DNA from: Rhodospirillaceae bacterium UBA3470
GTDB taxonomy: Bacteria; Pseudomonadota; Alphaproteobacteria; Rhodospirillales; Casp-alpha2
Direction of reading: 5' to 3'
Assembly: GCA_002378125.1 (NCBI GenBank)
Contig: DFRF01000050.1
Location: forward strand, 1-24,305
DNA length: 24,305 nt
In this document: one piece after another, positions 7,234 through 14,757 of the stretch
Layout of the letters: each line of letters opens with the position of its first letter
Numbering within the stretch: position 1 is the stretch's first letter
Made by a program: the position numbers and the translations under genes
Notes under the pieces: generated by a model
Told to the model about the DNA's origin: nothing
The model's input: only the letters and a program-made list of their open reading frames with translations
The model's database searches: none

Positions 7234-9363
7234 CTACCGCCTGTGGGCTTTCTTCTTTTTCTTGCCCTTCGGTTCCCACCTCGCCTTCTTCGCCACACCG
7301 GGCTTGGTGAGACCGAGTTCCGTGGCCTCAAGTCGGCGGATTTCATCGCGCAGGCGCGCAGCTTCCTCAAATTCTAGGTCAGCGGCGGCGGTTTTCATCC
7401 TGTCGGTGAGATCGCCGATCACCGCTTGGATATTATGGCCAACCAGTTCCGTCTCACCGGCAACGCCTGTGTCCACGGTGACATAGTCGCCCTCGTAAAC
7501 GCTGTTGATCACGTCGGCGATGCCTTTCTTGACACTTTGCGGCGTGATGTCGTTGACCTCGTTGTAGGCCTTTTGTTTGGCCCGGCGGCGGTTGGTCTCG
7601 CCGATGGCGTAGCTCAAGCTTTCCGTCATCTTGTCAGCATACAGGATGACGCGGCCGTCCACATTCCGCGCAGCGCGGCCTATAGTCTGGACGAGACTGG
7701 TCTTGGAACGCAGAAAGCCTTCCTTGTCCGCATCCAGAATAGCGACAAGGCCGCACTCGGGGATGTCCAGGCCTTCGCGCAGCAGGTTGATGCCAACTAG
7801 GACGTCAAATGCCCCCAGGCGCAAATCGCGTATGATTTCGATCCGCTCCAGCGTTTCGATATCCGAATGCATGTAACGGATCCGGACGCCATGTTCGTGG
7901 AGATATTCCGTCAAATCCTCCGCCATGCGCTTCGTCAGCGTGGTCACCAGCGTGCGCATGCCCTTTGCGGCCACGTCGCGAACCTCCCCAAGAAGGTCAT
8001 CCACCTGGGTTTCCACGGGCCGGATAATGCATTCGGGATCGATTAGGCCGGTAGGCCGCACCACCTGCTCGACGAAGGCACCGCCCGTTCGCTCCAACTC
8101 CCACGGCCCCGGGGTCGCAGAAACATAGACTGTATCTGGCCGCATGTTTTCCCATTCCTCGAACTTAAGCGGCCGGTTGTCGACGCAACTGGGCAGGCGA
8201 AAGCCATATTCGGCCAGTGTCGTTTTGCGGTTGAAGTCGCCACGCGACATCCCGCCGATCTGGGGAATGGTCACGTGGCTCTCATCCACCATGAGCATAG
8301 CGTTCTCGGGCAGATACTCGAACAAGGTGGGCGGCGGCTCGCCGGGCGCACGGCCCGTGAGGTAACGCGAATAGTTCTCGATGCCGGCACAATGCCCCGT
8401 TGTTTCCAGCATCTCGAGATCGAAGGTGGTCCGCTCGTGCACACGCTGCGCTTCTAGGAGCTTGCCTTCGGCCTCCAGTTCCTTAATTCGCGTCTTAAGC
8501 TCAGTGCGAATGCCCGGAATTGCCTGAAGGAGCGTGGGCCGAGGCGTCACATAGTGGGAGTTCGGATAGATTGTGATCTCTTCCAGATCGCCTATCTTCT
8601 CGCCAGTGAGTGGATCGATCTCCCAGATATTCTCCAACTCCTCACCGAATAAACTGATGCGCCAGGCGCGGTCCTCCAGGTGGGAAGGGAAGATTTCCAC
8701 TATGTCACCGCGGACACGAAAGGCGCCACGGTAGAAATTCTGGTCATTGCGCTGGTATTGCAACGCCACCAATTTCTGCTTGAGTTCTCGCTCATCGACC
8801 CTGTCCTCTTTGGACAGACGGATGATCATCTCCGAATAGGTTTCAACGGCGCCGATGCCGTAGATGCAGCTCACGGACGCCACGATGATCACATCGGAAC
8901 GCTCCATCAACGCCCGCGTCGCCGCATGACGCATGCGGTCAATCTGTTCGTTCACGGAAGCATCTTTTTCGATGTAGGTGTCGGAACGTGGGACATAGGC
9001 TTCCGGCTGGTAATAATCGTAATAAGAGACGAAATACTCTACGGCGTTATAAGGAAAGAATTCTTTCATCTCGCCATAGAGCTGGGCTGCTAGCGTCTTA
9101 TTAGGCGCCAAGACCAAGGTGGGCCGTTGAATATTCTGGATCACGTGCGCCATGGTGAAAGTCTTGCCGGACCCGGTCACCCCCAATAAAACCTGATCGG
9201 TTTCGCCGGCCCGGATGGCTCTGGTCAGGTCTTCGATAGCTTGCGGCTGATCGCCCGCGGGTTTGAACGGACTGGCCAGCTTGAACGTCCTTTCGTCTTC
9301 CACCGGCAAGCGTTTCGACGGCATGAATAAAGGAAGGTCCTCGCTGGCGTTTGCTGTTTCCAT
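7234..9363 (-). CDS. uvrB: Excinuclease ABC subunit B
   Basis: UvrB is the damage-verifying helicase-like subunit of nucleotide excision repair. It has 709 residues, full length for the family with a short N-terminal extension. The Walker A motif GVTGSGKT is at residues 61-68. The beta-hairpin YYDYYQPEAYVPRSDTYIEKD region, MVDESHVTIPQ (Walker B), YVSATPGPWE, GINLLREGLDIPE and QTIGRAARN helicase motifs are all present. A C-terminal UVR domain (LEFEEAARLRDEIRRLE), which contacts UvrC, is followed by a lysine-rich tail. No clear ribosome site precedes the ATG at 9363, so an internal ATG at residue 14 (9324) cannot be excluded. It is transcribed alone, divergently from the gene at 9475. Confidence 0.96.
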   Translation of the reverse strand: METANASEDLPLFMPSKRLPVEDERTFKLASPFKPAGDQPQAIEDLTRAIRAGETDQVLLGVTGSGKTFTMAHVIQNIQRPTLVLAPNKTLAAQLYGEMKEFFPYNAVEYFVSYYDYYQPEAYVPRSDTYIEKDASVNEQIDRMRHAATRALMERSDVIIVASVSCIYGIGAVETYSEMIIRLSKEDRVDERELKQKLVALQYQRNDQNFYRGAFRVRGDIVEIFPSHLEDRAWRISLFGEELENIWEIDPLTGEKIGDLEEITIYPNSHYVTPRPTLLQAIPGIRTELKTRIKELEAEGKLLEAQRVHERTTFDLEMLETTGHCAGIENYSRYLTGRAPGEPPPTLFEYLPENAMLMVDESHVTIPQIGGMSRGDFNRKTTLAEYGFRLPSCVDNRPLKFEEWENMRPDTVYVSATPGPWELERTGGAFVEQVVRPTGLIDPECIIRPVETQVDDLLGEVRDVAAKGMRTLVTTLTKRMAEDLTEYLHEHGVRIRYMHSDIETLERIEIIRDLRLGAFDVLVGINLLREGLDIPECGLVAILDADKEGFLRSKTSLVQTIGRAARNVDGRVILYADKMTESLSYAIGETNRRRAKQKAYNEVNDITPQSVKKGIADVINSVYEGDYVTVDTGVAGETELVGHNIQAVIGDLTDRMKTAAADLEFEEAARLRDEIRRLEATELGLTKPGVAKKARWEPKGKKKKKAHRR

Positions 9364-9474
9364 GGTCGCTATATAAGTCCGTCACCCGATGTTTGGCGAG
9401 TCCTTGATGTAAGCAAAAGTCCGTTCATGCCCATATGCGAATGGTTAACGGCTCGAAGGCAAAGGATCAACACC

Positions 9475-9672
9475 ATGGCGGACGTCAGAAAGGCCATGAC
9501 CATCGGCTCCAATCACGTTGCCCTCGAGGTGGAAAATTTTGATGAAGTTGCTGAACTCCTTAGCACGTTCCTACATTGCGAACTCCGCATTGAATTCGAG
9601 AAGATGGCCTTAATTGATCTGAGCGACCAATTCATCGCTCTTCAATTAGGTGGCCCATGGCATGGGCACTGA
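9475..9672 (+). pseudogene. half-length VOC/glyoxalase-like ORF, probable remnant
   Basis: The ATG at 9475 opens a 65-residue frame. Its text resembles the first beta-alpha-beta-beta-beta unit of vicinal-oxygen-chelate proteins: NHVALEVENFDEVAELL, then HCELRIEF, then MALIDLSDQFIALQLGGPW. A VOC domain needs a second such unit, and here the frame stops at 9670-9672. I looked for a continuation in the other two plus frames up to 9750 and found none. It may be a truncated gene or a short single-module protein. The reading frame itself is clean (no internal stops), so it could still be expressed. Its end coincides with a 15-nt palindrome. The family call is inference from sequence pattern only. 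Confidence 0.45.
9653..9667. repeat. 15-nt palindrome at the end of the VOC-like ORF
   Basis: GCCCATG, one central G, then CATGGGC form a perfect inverted repeat. The one-base centre makes it unlikely as a hairpin but suitable as a dimeric protein site or a recombination scar. It sits at the 3' end of the truncated VOC-like frame. Confidence 0.4.
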
Positions 9673-9749
9673 TCACCAGACAAAGAACTAACAGACAACG
9701 ACATGCCGCCTGATTGAGCCGAGCCGCGTTACATGTCATAAGAAAGGGC

Positions 9750-10895
9750 ATGTTCAGACTACTTAAGTCGAACTGGGGTTTGGTGTGTGCGAACTTCGTG
9801 GCCGCGGCGTTCTTGGCCGAATGGGCCTTACGTCTATTGGCGCCGCAGCCGCTTATCCACACGCTGGTTCGACATGACCCCTTGCTCGGCGCGCGCGGCG
9901 TCCCCTTCGGACAGGTCTCAATTGTCCGGCCAGACGGCGGACGGCACACCGTCCGTCTGAACGCCATGGGATTCCGGATGCGCGAGGAGCTGAGTCGGTC
10001 GAACGATCGACATCGCATCTTAGTTTACGGCGGTGGCGCGATATTTTCCGCGCACCTTCCCATTCAGCAAACGGTATTCGGATTACTGAAAAACGCCATC
10101 GAGGCCAAAACCCCAAGATTCCAATTGGTGAACGCCGCTATTTCCGGTCACAGCATACAAAGTACGCGATTGCTGATGATGGAGCAGATCCCGGTTTTGC
10201 AACCGCGGGCGCTCGTCTATGTTTTCGACGCCGGAACCTTTGCCCGGGCGCTCGTATCAAGCGACCGATCCGCTGTCGGCGAACTACGGTTCGACAAGAA
10301 CGGCCATCCAGTCCTCGTCGATCCGTCACGGTCCCCGCAGTTTGAATATCGTGAACGGGTTAAGGAGAGCTTGGATTGGTTGCATCGCCATTCCCAGCTG
10401 ATGACCCTGATTATCGCCCGTGCTCGCCAGCTCATTGATTGGGCGCGAGCGCTGCTTGACGAAGATACGGCTGAAATTCGGCTCGCGGAGTTGCCGCGAA
10501 TGGCAGGCGAAAGCGCCGACATTAAGGAAACTATGTACCTCTCGGAATTGCATTTCCTGCGTATGGCTAGGATCGCCAATGCGTCTACCGTACCACTTCT
10601 TGTGGCATGGTTGCCGGCACCGCAGGAACTCGTCAACGGATCAGAAAATTCATCGATTTCTGAGATCCTTCAATCCTATCGGCAGATGCTCAGGCGATTG
10701 GCGAACGGACACGAGAACTTCACCTTCTGGGATTCCGTTGTCGCCGCGCGCGTGCCTCCAGACAGCAATCGACTGTTCGAGAGCCGAGGGTTCGGGGCCG
10801 GCAAGTTGAACGCAGATGGGTCACGTTGGTTCGCAAACTTGGCGGCACCTGCGTTCATTGCGTTTCTGCATTCAGCAACTGACGGCACCCGCTGA
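9750..10895 (+). CDS. Membrane-anchored SGNH-hydrolase-like protein without catalytic residues
   Basis: This is a 381-residue protein with one N-terminal membrane segment (about residues 8-30, LVCANFVAAAFLAEWALRLL), which would place the rest in the periplasm. The layout resembles SGNH/GDSL proteins: RILVYGGGAIFSAHLP (90-104) where the family has GGS, LVNAAISGHSIQST (126-139) where it has NAGVSGYS, VYVFDAGTF (157-164) where it has the G-x-N-D block, and GKLNADGSRWFA (351-362) where it has D-x-x-H. The nucleophile Ser is Gly96 and the His is replaced by Lys352. Either it is a pseudoenzyme or the fold call is wrong. I chose the ATG at 9750; a TTG at 9714 would add 12 residues but has no ribosome site. 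It is followed 155 nt later by the aminotransferase. Confidence 0.6.
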   Translation: MFRLLKSNWGLVCANFVAAAFLAEWALRLLAPQPLIHTLVRHDPLLGARGVPFGQVSIVRPDGGRHTVRLNAMGFRMREELSRSNDRHRILVYGGGAIFSAHLPIQQTVFGLLKNAIEAKTPRFQLVNAAISGHSIQSTRLLMMEQIPVLQPRALVYVFDAGTFARALVSSDRSAVGELRFDKNGHPVLVDPSRSPQFEYRERVKESLDWLHRHSQLMTLIIARARQLIDWARALLDEDTAEIRLAELPRMAGESADIKETMYLSELHFLRMARIANASTVPLLVAWLPAPQELVNGSENSSISEILQSYRQMLRRLANGHENFTFWDSVVAARVPPDSNRLFESRGFGAGKLNADGSRWFANLAAPAFIAFLHSATDGTR

Positions 10896-10940
10896 AGGCG
10901 GCAACCGAACGCCTCGAAGACCAGAATCCCAGCACGCGGG

Positions 10941-10967
10941 TATCGATTGCCAGTTGTCCTATCGATT
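10941..10967 (+). repeat. direct repeat upstream of the aminotransferase
   Basis: TATCGATT occurs at 10941-10948 and 10960-10967, 19 nt apart start to start. The copies flank the candidate -35 box at 10954. Two turns of helix on the same face would suit a regulator, but 8-nt repeats can arise by chance. Confidence 0.25.
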
Positions 10968-10982
10968 TGTCAGGCGTAGATT
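10954..10982 (+). promoter_or_regulatory. possible promoter of the aminotransferase gene
   Basis: TTGTCC at 10954-10959 and TAGATT at 10977-10982 are 17 nt apart. Each matches the sigma-70 consensus at 4 of 6 positions. The gene start follows about 70 nt later. Confidence 0.3.
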
Positions 10983-11050
10983 GCGCGAGCCGGTTCGTTG
11001 CCGTGCGCGCCGAGTTTTTTTGCAGTACACATTTTCATGGAACAAGCCTC

Positions 11051-12253
11051 ATGGGATTCATTGCCGAACGCCTAAGCGCTATCAAACCCTCACCCACCAT
11101 TGCCGTCAGCCAGAAAGCGCGCGACCTGGAAGCCGCCGGAGAAGATGTTATCGGTCTCGGTGCGGGTGAGCCGGATTTTGACACGCCTATCCACATCATC
11201 GAAGCGGCGAAGGCGGCCCTAGATGCGGGTATGACCCGATACACAGCGGTAAACGGCATCCCCGAGCTTCTGGACGCCATTTCGGCCAAGTTCGAGCGTG
11301 ACAACCACCTTACCTACGGCCGCAACCAGATCCATGTAAGCTGCGGCGGCAAACCCGTGATCTTCAACGCCATGATGGCAACCATTAATATGGGCGACGA
11401 GGTGATCATCCCCGCGCCGTACTGGGTCAGCTATCCGGATATCGTGGTGATGTTTGGCGGGACGCCGGTAATTGTCGATTGCCCCGCGGAAGGTGGCTTC
11501 AAAATCACCCCAGGGCAATTGGAAGCGGCGATCACGCCAAACACCAAATGGTTGTTACTGAATTCACCATCCAACCCCACGGGCGGGGCCTATTCGGAAG
11601 CCGAACTGCGCGCCCTAGCCGATGTGTTGGTCAAACACCCCCACGTATGGGTGTTCACGGACGACATTTATGAGCACCTCGTTTACGACAACTTCCAGTT
11701 CAAGACCATCGCCCAAGTGGCGCCGGAGCTTTACGACCGGACGTTGACCATGAACGGAATGTCGAAGGCCTATTGCATGACCGGCTGGCGGGTCGGCTTC
11801 GCCGGCGGGCCCGAGGAAATCATCAAAATCATGACCAAGGTGCAATCTCAATCGATTACGCACACGGCCGCCGTCAGCCAGGCCGCCGCCATCGCTGCGC
11901 TGAACGGCCCCCACGACTTCATTGCAGAGAACAATGCCATGTTCAAGGGGCGTCGTGACCTGGTGGTTAGCATGCTCAATCAGGCATATGGCATTTCCTG
12001 CGCGACGCCAGAGGGCGCATTCTATGTCTATCCTTCGGTCGCGGGGACCCTGGGCAAGACGACACCGGAGGGCAAGACCATCGAGACCGACGAGGATTTC
12101 GTCACCGCGCTCTTGGAGGCGGAAGGCGTGGCTGGCGTGCACGGTGCAGCCTTTGGACTGTCGCCGCATTTTCGTATCAGCTATGCCACGGCAACGGACC
12201 TCTTGGAAGATGCCTGCTCGCGCATCCAGCGATTCTGTGCGTCCCTTCGCTAA
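11051..12253 (+). CDS. aspC: PLP-dependent aspartate/prephenate-type aminotransferase
   Basis: This is a 400-residue fold-type I aminotransferase of the I-gamma subgroup, which transfers the amino group between aspartate (or prephenate) and a 2-oxo acid. The PLP Schiff-base lysine is Lys239 in NGMSKAYCMTGWRVGF. NSPSNPTG (171-178) and the substrate-binding Arg in FRISYAT near the C-terminus are intact. The N-terminal GLGAGEPDFDTP is typical. The frame is open 28 codons further upstream, but MGFIAERLSAIKPSPT is the usual beginning in this subgroup, so the ATG at 11051 was chosen. The symbol follows common usage; aatA would be equally valid. It is the last GC-rich gene before the AT-rich segment. 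Confidence 0.92.
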   Translation: MGFIAERLSAIKPSPTIAVSQKARDLEAAGEDVIGLGAGEPDFDTPIHIIEAAKAALDAGMTRYTAVNGIPELLDAISAKFERDNHLTYGRNQIHVSCGGKPVIFNAMMATINMGDEVIIPAPYWVSYPDIVVMFGGTPVIVDCPAEGGFKITPGQLEAAITPNTKWLLLNSPSNPTGGAYSEAELRALADVLVKHPHVWVFTDDIYEHLVYDNFQFKTIAQVAPELYDRTLTMNGMSKAYCMTGWRVGFAGGPEEIIKIMTKVQSQSITHTAAVSQAAAIAALNGPHDFIAENNAMFKGRRDLVVSMLNQAYGISCATPEGAFYVYPSVAGTLGKTTPEGKTIETDEDFVTALLEAEGVAGVHGAAFGLSPHFRISYATATDLLEDACSRIQRFCASLR

Positions 12254-12313
12254 GGCTCAATTCCCAGTGGCAAAACCATCGGGGGATCCACTCAAATCGA
12301 CCCCAGCTTTTAG

Positions 12314-12332
12314 AAAAAGCGGTATCCACCGC
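12314..12332 (-). terminator. small hairpin with T run, minus-strand orientation
   Basis: GCGGT (12319-12323), a 4-nt loop and ACCGC (12328-12332) form a 5-bp GC-rich stem. On the minus strand it is followed by five T (plus-strand A at 12314-12318). As written it would stop minus-strand transcripts, yet no minus-strand gene lies nearby to its right, so its role is unclear. Confidence 0.3.
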
Positions 12333-12549
12333 AGGGAAGCTCCTTTTTCTCATAGGGCACAGGAGCCTGATCAAGTTTCTCGAGTAGCGGAATGCATAGT
12401 TTTTGGTCCCTTGCCATCCGAGAAAAACGTTACACGTGTTGGCAGAGGACTGCGGCCTACCGCTTGCAAAATACAGAGGCAATGTTCCAATCCGTCTAAC
12501 CGGAGCGTCTATATAAGTTTGTACTTTTTTGGAATTTAAACCGATCTTG

Positions 12550-12577
12550 TAGACATAGATTATTTTGTTTTTAGAAT
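12550..12577 (+). promoter_or_regulatory. candidate promoter of the dioxygenase gene
   Basis: TAGACA (12550-12555) and TAGAAT (12572-12577) are 16 nt apart; each matches the sigma-70 consensus at 5 of 6 positions. It stands 31 nt before the ATG. The ribosome site of that gene is weak (AGAGAA at 12597-12602). Confidence 0.5.
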
Positions 12578-12608
12578 AACCTTAGGATGAGCTTAATAGA
12601 GAATAATA

Positions 12609-13634
12609 ATGACTGATATTTTGCGTGAACCATTAACTGGGCCTTCAGTGTGGCATGGCAAAGAATTTACCCGGGATCTTAGTTGGGTTCATGAGTTATC
12701 GGAGATCGATATTCGGGATTTGGATAGTGCACTAGCCCACGCAAAGCATAATAGGGTAAGACCGGGTGCTTTTTCCAAAGATGATTTCCCCCTGGTGACA
12801 TTTGGAAACAAAATTAAATGCCTCCTCGATGAAGTCCAGGATGGGCGAGGCTTCGCAATCTTTAGGGGGCTGCCCGTTGAGCGGTACAAGCGTTCTGACC
12901 TGGAGATAATTTTTTGGGGTATTGGTGCTTATATGGGGCAAGTAATTTCCCAAAATAGCAGAGGTGATTTGATTGCCGAAGTTACTGATAAAGGCGCAAG
13001 TTATGACACTGCGGTAAATGATCGGGGATACATGTCGAGAGATAAGCTAAACCCGCATGTTGATACCTCAGATATGACAGCTTTGCTCTGTATTCGAAAG
13101 GCAGGGAGAGGGGGAATCAGTTCGCTCACTAGTTCTGCCGCCATATACAACAAAATCTTATCTAGTCGCCCTGATATGCTTGAGATTTTGTATCGGGGCT
13201 TTCACCACGATTTGCGGGGCGAAGGCCCAACTGGAAGCCTTACTGAGGTTACTCATAGTCGGATACCAGTATTTAGTTATTACCAAGGCCTACTAAGTTG
13301 TTGTTACAATGATAAGATCATGAGATCTGCTCATGAGAAAATGAACATGCCATTGACTGTTGACGAAACGGATTCTATTGATTTTTTATTAGAGATCGCC
13401 GAGTCCCCCGAATTACGTTGCGATTTTGAACTAGAGGTCGGTGATATTCAATTCATCAACAATTATGTTCTATTACACGCACGCTCAGCATTTGATAGTG
13501 ATCCTGACCCGGCAGAACGGCGATGCTTGCTAAGGATGTGGATGAATTGTCGAAATCCACGCCCGTTGGCCCCAGATTTTTCCGATCGATATAATACTGG
13601 CCCACGTGGCGGTGTTTTTATCCGTGGAGCATAG
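12609..13634 (+). CDS. TauD/TfdA-type Fe(II)/2-oxoglutarate-dependent dioxygenase
   Basis: This 341-residue protein has the double-stranded beta-helix metal triad: His150 and Asp152 in LNPHVDTSD and the distal His290 in NNYVLLHARSAF. The 2-oxoglutarate-binding arginine is probably among R304/R305/R309 in ERRCLLRMWM. The segment FAIFRGLPVERY (82-93) and GRGGISSLTSSAAIYN (166-181) are typical of the TauD/TfdA and clavaminate-synthase-like branch. Such enzymes hydroxylate or cleave small organic acids, sulfonates or amino acids; the substrate cannot be read from sequence. It starts the AT-rich segment and is followed in the same direction by a sulfurtransferase and a quinone-oxidoreductase-like gene, with intergenic gaps of 133 and 84 nt. 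A sulfur-containing substrate is an inference from that neighbour only. Confidence 0.85.
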   Translation: MTDILREPLTGPSVWHGKEFTRDLSWVHELSEIDIRDLDSALAHAKHNRVRPGAFSKDDFPLVTFGNKIKCLLDEVQDGRGFAIFRGLPVERYKRSDLEIIFWGIGAYMGQVISQNSRGDLIAEVTDKGASYDTAVNDRGYMSRDKLNPHVDTSDMTALLCIRKAGRGGISSLTSSAAIYNKILSSRPDMLEILYRGFHHDLRGEGPTGSLTEVTHSRIPVFSYYQGLLSCCYNDKIMRSAHEKMNMPLTVDETDSIDFLLEIAESPELRCDFELEVGDIQFINNYVLLHARSAFDSDPDPAERRCLLRMWMNCRNPRPLAPDFSDRYNTGPRGGVFIRGA

Positions 13635-13659
13635 AGCATACTGAATACTTAAGCCAAAA

Positions 13660-13680
13660 GAACCGCCCAAGCAGGTTCTA
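13660..13680 (+). repeat. 6-bp inverted repeat after the dioxygenase gene
   Basis: AGAACC and GGTTCT flank a 9-nt spacer in the 133-nt gap between the dioxygenase and sulfurtransferase genes. No T run follows, so it is at best a weak terminator or a binding site. Confidence 0.25.
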
Positions 13681-13767
13681 AGTAAGGGTTTTGGTGACCA
13701 TCGAAAGCATGAACACATGCGGATAATATAGAGCACCGCGTCGTTACGTTGAAGGGAGTGTTTCCCC

Positions 13768-14673
13768 TTGGCCCAAGATTTAAAATCAACAAATGATGTT
13801 GATTGGCGATTTCCAGAAGCGATTGTTGATTGCTACTGGTTAAACGACCAAATCAGTAACCACTCTATTCGTATTTTTGATTGCACCACGTATCTGGAAT
13901 ATACCGACGCCCACCCGTCAAAACCGTATGATGTCTGTAGTGGTTTAGCAGCCTATGAAGCAGCGCATATACCGCAGTCGGCGTACCTCGACCTTCAAAA
14001 CGACTTATCAGATGTCGATAGCCCATTCAGTTTTACACTACCGGCCTTACATCGCTTAGCCGCATGTTTCAAGAAACTTGGTGTTGGCGACCCGTACCAT
14101 ATTATTTTATATGCCCGTAATGGTATGCAATGGGCCTCTCGAGTTTGGTGGATGATCCATGCACTCGGCTATTCAAAGATAAGCATTCTAGACGGTGGGT
14201 TCCACACTTGGAAAAGCCATGGCTTACCAATCTCAAAAACGACGACAAAGTTTTCGCCCGCTGATTTTCAAGTTACGGAAAATCCCAAAATATTTATAGG
14301 AAAAAAACAAGTTCTAGCGGCTATCGATGACGACAAATCGGTGCTAATAAACGCGTTAACCAAGGATATTCACGTGGGCGAAAACACCCGTTATGGCCGC
14401 CCCGGACACATACCTAAAAGTATCAATATTCCGTTTCATGAACTAATAGATACGGGATCAGGTAAATTGATTTCTCCAGATGACGCTGCACGTATCTTTC
14501 GTGATAAAAACATCACACCAGAACTCAAAATCGTAAATTATTGTGGTGGCGGAATTGCTGCCACTTTGGATGCCTTTGTTCTCTATCAATTGGGGTTTGA
14601 AAATCTTGTTATTTACGATGATTCACTGAGCGAGTGGGCGATGGACCCAGACTTGCCGATGGAAACTGGTTGA
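13768..14673 (+). CDS. Two-domain sulfurtransferase (rhodanese / 3-mercaptopyruvate type)
   Basis: This 301-residue protein has two rhodanese domains, the size and layout of SseA-like enzymes that pass sulfur from thiosulfate or 3-mercaptopyruvate to an acceptor. The N-terminal domain (about 15-155) has IRIFDCT, AHIPQSAYLD and ILDGGFHTWKSHG and is the inactive half. The C-terminal domain holds Cys259 in NYCGGGIAAT. That loop is closer to the CGSGVTA of mercaptopyruvate enzymes than to the CRKGVTA of thiosulfate enzymes. The start is TTG: AAGGGAG lies 9 nt upstream and no in-frame ATG occurs before residue 120. No signal peptide is seen, so it is cytoplasmic. It is the middle gene of three co-directional genes in the AT-rich segment. 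Confidence 0.88.
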   Translation: MAQDLKSTNDVDWRFPEAIVDCYWLNDQISNHSIRIFDCTTYLEYTDAHPSKPYDVCSGLAAYEAAHIPQSAYLDLQNDLSDVDSPFSFTLPALHRLAACFKKLGVGDPYHIILYARNGMQWASRVWWMIHALGYSKISILDGGFHTWKSHGLPISKTTTKFSPADFQVTENPKIFIGKKQVLAAIDDDKSVLINALTKDIHVGENTRYGRPGHIPKSINIPFHELIDTGSGKLISPDDAARIFRDKNITPELKIVNYCGGGIAATLDAFVLYQLGFENLVIYDDSLSEWAMDPDLPMETG

Positions 14674-14757
14674 CAAAGAGGCAATGGCATATCCGCAGAT
14701 TTTCTGTTAGACGAGCAAATACTGAAACACGTTACAAATTTTCAAAACAAATAAATC

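Larger units (their letters stand above)
12254..12608 (+). other. 355-nt gap: left edge of the AT-rich segment
   Basis: No gene was recognised. The first 230 nt resemble the flanking GC content. From about 12490 the sequence becomes strongly AT-rich. It contains the inverted repeat at 12314-12332 and the promoter candidate at 12550-12577. Frames that read through it continue out of phase from the aminotransferase and look non-coding. Confidence 0.4.

Noticed and set aside
9364..9474. SOS (LexA) box for uvrB
   Set aside because: Alphaproteobacterial LexA sites read GTTC-N7-GTTC or GAAC-N7-GAAC. A single GTTC occurs at 9423 but no partner at the right spacing on either strand.
10967..11050. 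N-terminal extension of the aminotransferase
   Set aside because: The 28 extra codons read MSGVDCASRF and do not resemble the family. The MGFIAERLSAIKPS start is typical, and the extension overlaps the candidate promoter.
13660..13727. Promoter of the sulfurtransferase gene (TTGGTG ... GATAAT)
   Set aside because: The boxes are 25 nt apart, too far for sigma-70. No better pair was found in the 133-nt gap, so cotranscription with the dioxygenase is as likely.
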